Positions 62,074 to 64,000 of a stretch of 64,000 bases of DNA are shown here, piece by piece. This DNA comes from Sphingobium sp. (GTDB lineage Bacteria > Pseudomonadota > Alphaproteobacteria > Sphingomonadales > Sphingomonadaceae): positions 186,001 through 250,000 of the forward strand of contig SPEL01000002.1 in the NCBI GenBank assembly GCA_009360885.1. Reading direction: 5' to 3'. Position 1 is the stretch's first letter. Every line of letters starts with the position of its first letter. Below the pieces are notes generated by a model, which searched no databases, was not told the DNA's origin, and was given only the letters and a program-made list of their open reading frames with translations. The position numbers and the translations under genes were made by a program.

Positions 62074-62448
62074 ATGGCTGATATTGAAGCTCTCGTAGAA
62101 CAGCTCTCTGCCCTCACCGTCCTCGAAGCTGCTGATCTTTCCAAGGCTCTGGAAGAAAAGTGGGGCGTTTCTGCTGCTGCTGCTGTTGCAGTTGCTGCTG
62201 GCCCGGCTGCTGCTGCTGGCCCGGCTGCTGAAGAACAGACCGAATTTGACGTGATCCTCACCGGCGACGGTGGCAAGAAGATCAACGTGATTAAGGAAGT
62301 TCGCGCAATCACCGGCCTGGGCCTGACCGAAGCTAAGGCTCTGGTCGAAGGCGCACCGAAGCCGGTTAAGGAAGGCATTGCTAAGGCAGAAGCCGAAGAA
62401 CTGAAGAAGAAGCTGGAAGAAGCTGGCGCGACTGTAGAACTGAAGTAA
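62074..62448 (+). CDS. rplL: 50S ribosomal protein L7/L12
   Basis: The flexible stalk protein that recruits translation factors. 124 residues: an N-terminal dimerisation part ([30 protein letters not shown]), an Ala/Gly/Pro hinge (about 35-52) and the C-terminal domain ([45 protein letters not shown]...). Follows rplJ by 76 bp and is closed by terminator hairpins. Confidence 0.98.
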   Translation: MADIEALVEQLSALTVLEAADLSKALEEKWGVSAAAAVAVAAGPAAAAGPAAEEQTEFDVILTGDGGKKINVIKEVRAITGLGLTEAKALVEGAPKPVKEGIAKAEAEELKKKLEEAGATVELK

Positions 62449-62471
62449 TTCAGTTCCGCTATCACGCGGTT

Positions 62472-62493
62472 CTTTCGGATTTTTCCGAAAAAG
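62472..62493 (+). terminator. First hairpin after rplL
   Basis: CTTTCGGA, TTTT loop, TCCGAAAAAG: a small stem-loop directly before the main rplL terminator. Alone it lacks a U-tract. Confidence 0.5.
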
Positions 62494-62495
62494 AG

Positions 62496-62525
62496 GGGCG
62501 GTTCCTACGGGAGCCGTCCTTTTTT
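62496..62525 (+). terminator. Main terminator of rplJL
   Basis: GGGCGGTTCC, tetraloop TACG, GGAGCCGTCC (two G:U pairs), then TTTTTT. The UACG tetraloop closed by C:G is a stabilising type. Confidence 0.94.
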
Positions 62526-62576
62526 GTTGAGGTGATTAATATCCCAGATTTCACTGCTCTGTTACAATGCGGCGGT

Positions 62577-63071
62577 TCAGGATGCAGGCGGAGAATAAGC
62601 AGATAACTGCCGGGCCATCACAGCCGGATCACCATCCTGATTCCAGCGAAACAAAACCAGATGCCAGCGATATGGTGCCGTTCTCGCTGTATATATAAGC
62701 CCATCAGCGCCAACCGCTCTCGCTTTATCAGATATATTCCATGTTGACGGACGCTGTCCTGTCAAAAGCTGCGGCTGCCATGGCACGTCTGAATCCGCAG
62801 ATGATATACCCAGCATATCGCACGCCGCAGCGTCCCTGATGTCGACAACATATGCCCTTTGGACAATGAGCTGTTGAACAAAGGGAGCCTGATTTCCTGA
62901 ACGCGCATGAACTTTCGCTGCATTCCATGCCCATCCGGCGTCGGGCGACATATAGAGCGCTTTTTGCCCATCATGATGATAACGCCCCTCTGGCGCGGCT
63001 GCGCCCCGAAGTATAAACGCTTCATCCCGGTCAAACAGGATGCGAAAAAAGCGACCGGATATCAGTTTCAT
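62577..63071 (-). CDS. RES domain-like protein (possible NAD-targeting toxin fold)
   Basis: 164 residues with a good ribosome site (AGGAGGGGG). The layout resembles a RES domain: GRFFRILFDRDEAFIL, PEGRYHHDGQKALYMSPDAGWAW, then DGLIYTARTAPYRWHLVLFRWNQ. RES proteins (ParT, MbcT, Xre-RES toxins) attack NAD+ or ADP-ribosylate targets using conserved Arg, Glu and Ser. Here the Arg is present (FFRIL or GRYHH), the expected Glu after ALYMS appears absent (WAWNAAKV) and the Ser position reads Thr (YTART). No antitoxin gene of the Xre type is adjacent. It may be inactive, a different activity, or only distantly related. Confidence 0.6.
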   Translation of the reverse strand: MKLISGRFFRILFDRDEAFILRGAAAPEGRYHHDGQKALYMSPDAGWAWNAAKVHARSGNQAPFVQQLIVQRAYVVDIRDAAACDMLGISSADSDVPWQPQLLTGQRPSTWNISDKARAVGADGLIYTARTAPYRWHLVLFRWNQDGDPAVMARQLSAYSPPAS

Positions 63072-63145
63072 ATCCCCCTCCTGATTGACAGCGTGCTCCT
63101 TCTTGGCCGCTCCTTCATGGCCTCATCTTACGGTCCTTTACCCCC

Positions 63146-63811
63146 TCACACCCGTGTCCCCAGAAACTCCGCAATGTCACTCCAATGCTCCGCCACCATG
63201 ATGGCACCCGCATCCCGTAGACGCTCTGCATGGCCGGGACGAATATGCGCCCCCGCGCACAGGCCGACCACAATCATATCAGCGGCAACGCCCGCTTTCA
63301 CCCCGGCGACACTATCTTCCACAACCAGACAACGCGCTGGTTCCACCCCTAATCTGTCCGCTGCATGCAGGAACAAATCCGGCGCGGGCTTGCCATTCTC
63401 CACATCCTCTGCGCTGAAAACCCTGTCCGCAAATTCCTCGCTCAGGTCCAGCACATCAAGGCACAGAGTCAAACGATCCATCGCGCTTGATGAAGCAATG
63501 CAATGCGGCAGAAATCGAAATTGCTGAATGAAGTTCAGCGCGCCCGGCACAGGCTGTAACTCGGTTCTGAACCTCTCAAGGGTAGCAGCCTTTACATCAT
63601 CAGCAAAATGGAGCGGTAGCGGCTTATCCACTTTCCCCTCTATCATCGTCACCAACTCCGCCCAGCGCCGCCCCGTATAAAGGTCGACCGACTGTTCCAC
63701 CGTTGTCGGCAGGCCAAGCGCGGTCACATGATCGGCCAAAATGCTGTTTGCCAGAATTTCGCTGTCAGCAATAACGCCATCAAAATCATAGATGACAGCA
63801 GCGATATCCAT
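63146..63811 (-). CDS. HAD-superfamily phosphatase (beta-phosphoglucomutase-like)
   Basis: 221 residues. HAD motif I is VIYDFDGVIADSE (nucleophile Asp and second Asp), motif II is CIASSSAMDR, motif III has the Lys in ENGKPAPDLFLHAADRLG, and motif IV is CLVVEDSVAGVKAGVAA. The C1-type helical cap between motifs I and II places it with phosphoglycolate/beta-phosphoglucomutase-like enzymes. The substrate is not determinable. AGGAG precedes the ATG. Confidence 0.93.
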   Translation of the reverse strand: MDIAAVIYDFDGVIADSEILANSILADHVTALGLPTTVEQSVDLYTGRRWAELVTMIEGKVDKPLPLHFADDVKAATLERFRTELQPVPGALNFIQQFRFLPHCIASSSAMDRLTLCLDVLDLSEEFADRVFSAEDVENGKPAPDLFLHAADRLGVEPARCLVVEDSVAGVKAGVAADMIVVGLCAGAHIRPGHAERLRDAGAIMVAEHWSDIAEFLGTRV

Positions 63812-63919
63812 GGCGTTCTCCTAGTCTTTATATGCTGCCTTATGTGACCTGCCTTACCCTTATCTGTCTACCGATTTCATCCTGAAAACAGGGCTGGGCA
63901 TAGAAAAGATGGCGCACAG

Positions 63920-63945
63920 AAAAAGGCGGCACCAACAGCGCCGCC
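63920..63945 (-). terminator. Terminator at the right edge
   Basis: Read on the - strand: GGCGGC, 9-nt loop, GCCGCC, then TTTTT. It would end a - strand gene lying beyond the window. No reliable coding sequence can be read in the last 55 bases. Confidence 0.7.
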
Positions 63946-64000
63946 CCTTTCTTCATTGTGCCGCAGCCTGTTGCCAGATGTCTTATCTGGCCCGACGATT

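Noticed and set aside
63946-64000. C-terminal end of a gene entering from the right edge
   Set aside because: A short - strand frame ending in TAA can be read, but it is far too short to judge.

Overview
The window reads as chromosomal DNA of an alphaproteobacterium of the order Sphingomonadales. The evidence is the gene content and order: rpsA-cmk-aroA followed by a TIGR02300/FYDLN-acid protein and tRNA-Ala; alaS-recA-cckA-smpB-dapA; a GTTC-N7-GTTC SOS box in front of recA; an ATP synthase inhibitor zeta (DUF1476); and a NodT-type outer membrane factor. By eye the GC content is in the middle to upper 50s, with a few AT-rich patches. No species is assigned. Most of the window is housekeeping DNA. 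I see no prophage, insertion sequence or CRISPR array.

Layout. 1-7975 (- strand): a type II secretion operon gspC-D-E-F-G-H-I-J, with gspJ cut by the left edge. 8175-10441: an orphan solute-binding lipoprotein, tRNA-Leu(UAA) and ihfB. 10653-15413: rpsA, cmk, aroA, the FYDLN-acid protein, tRNA-Ala(GGC) and a duplicated tRNA 3' end. 15758-20027: RNase T2, nadC, a DUF924 protein, nadA and an MBL hydrolase. 20197-23422: grxD, bolA, the zeta inhibitor, leuD, a 49-residue protein and leuC. 23529-29757: cydDC divergent from cydABX. 29854-34879: ArsR and LysR regulators, two pirins and a phospholipase D-like protein. 35203-36300: an exported choice-of-anchor A protein with a PEP-CTERM-like tail. 36657-43619: a two-component system divergent from macA-macB-tolC. 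43660-47834: an acyl-CoA thioesterase, a serine hydrolase, an EVE protein and a 2OG-Fe(II) oxygenase. 48230-57227: alaS, recA, a response regulator, cckA, a DUF2062 protein, smpB and dapA. 57331-62448: a lytic transglycosylase, greB, a TonB-like protein, a small conserved protein, rplJ and rplL. 62577-63811: a RES-like protein and a HAD phosphatase.

The most unusual feature is in the secretion operon. The leader peptides of three consecutive pseudopilins (GspG, GspH, GspI) are lengthened by in-frame tandem copies of an 11-residue (33-bp) unit. Each unit carries a copy of the Gly|Phe-Thr prepilin-peptidase cleavage context. Only the last copy in each protein continues into the hydrophobic pilin helix with Glu at position +5. 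In GspI no in-frame start codon lies inside the array, so the array must be translated if the protein is made. Repeat variants are shared between genes, which points to amplification plus gene conversion. GspJ next door has a normal short leader.

Other points: a (TTCGGTCA)11 octanucleotide array between the oxygenase gene and alaS; a 78-bp two-tier inverted repeat near 36.5 kb; a duplicated tRNA-Ala 3' end; a translationally coupled 49-codon exported protein between leuC and leuD; an orphan RES-like protein lacking the expected glutamate; and an AT-rich block with hairpins near 46 kb.
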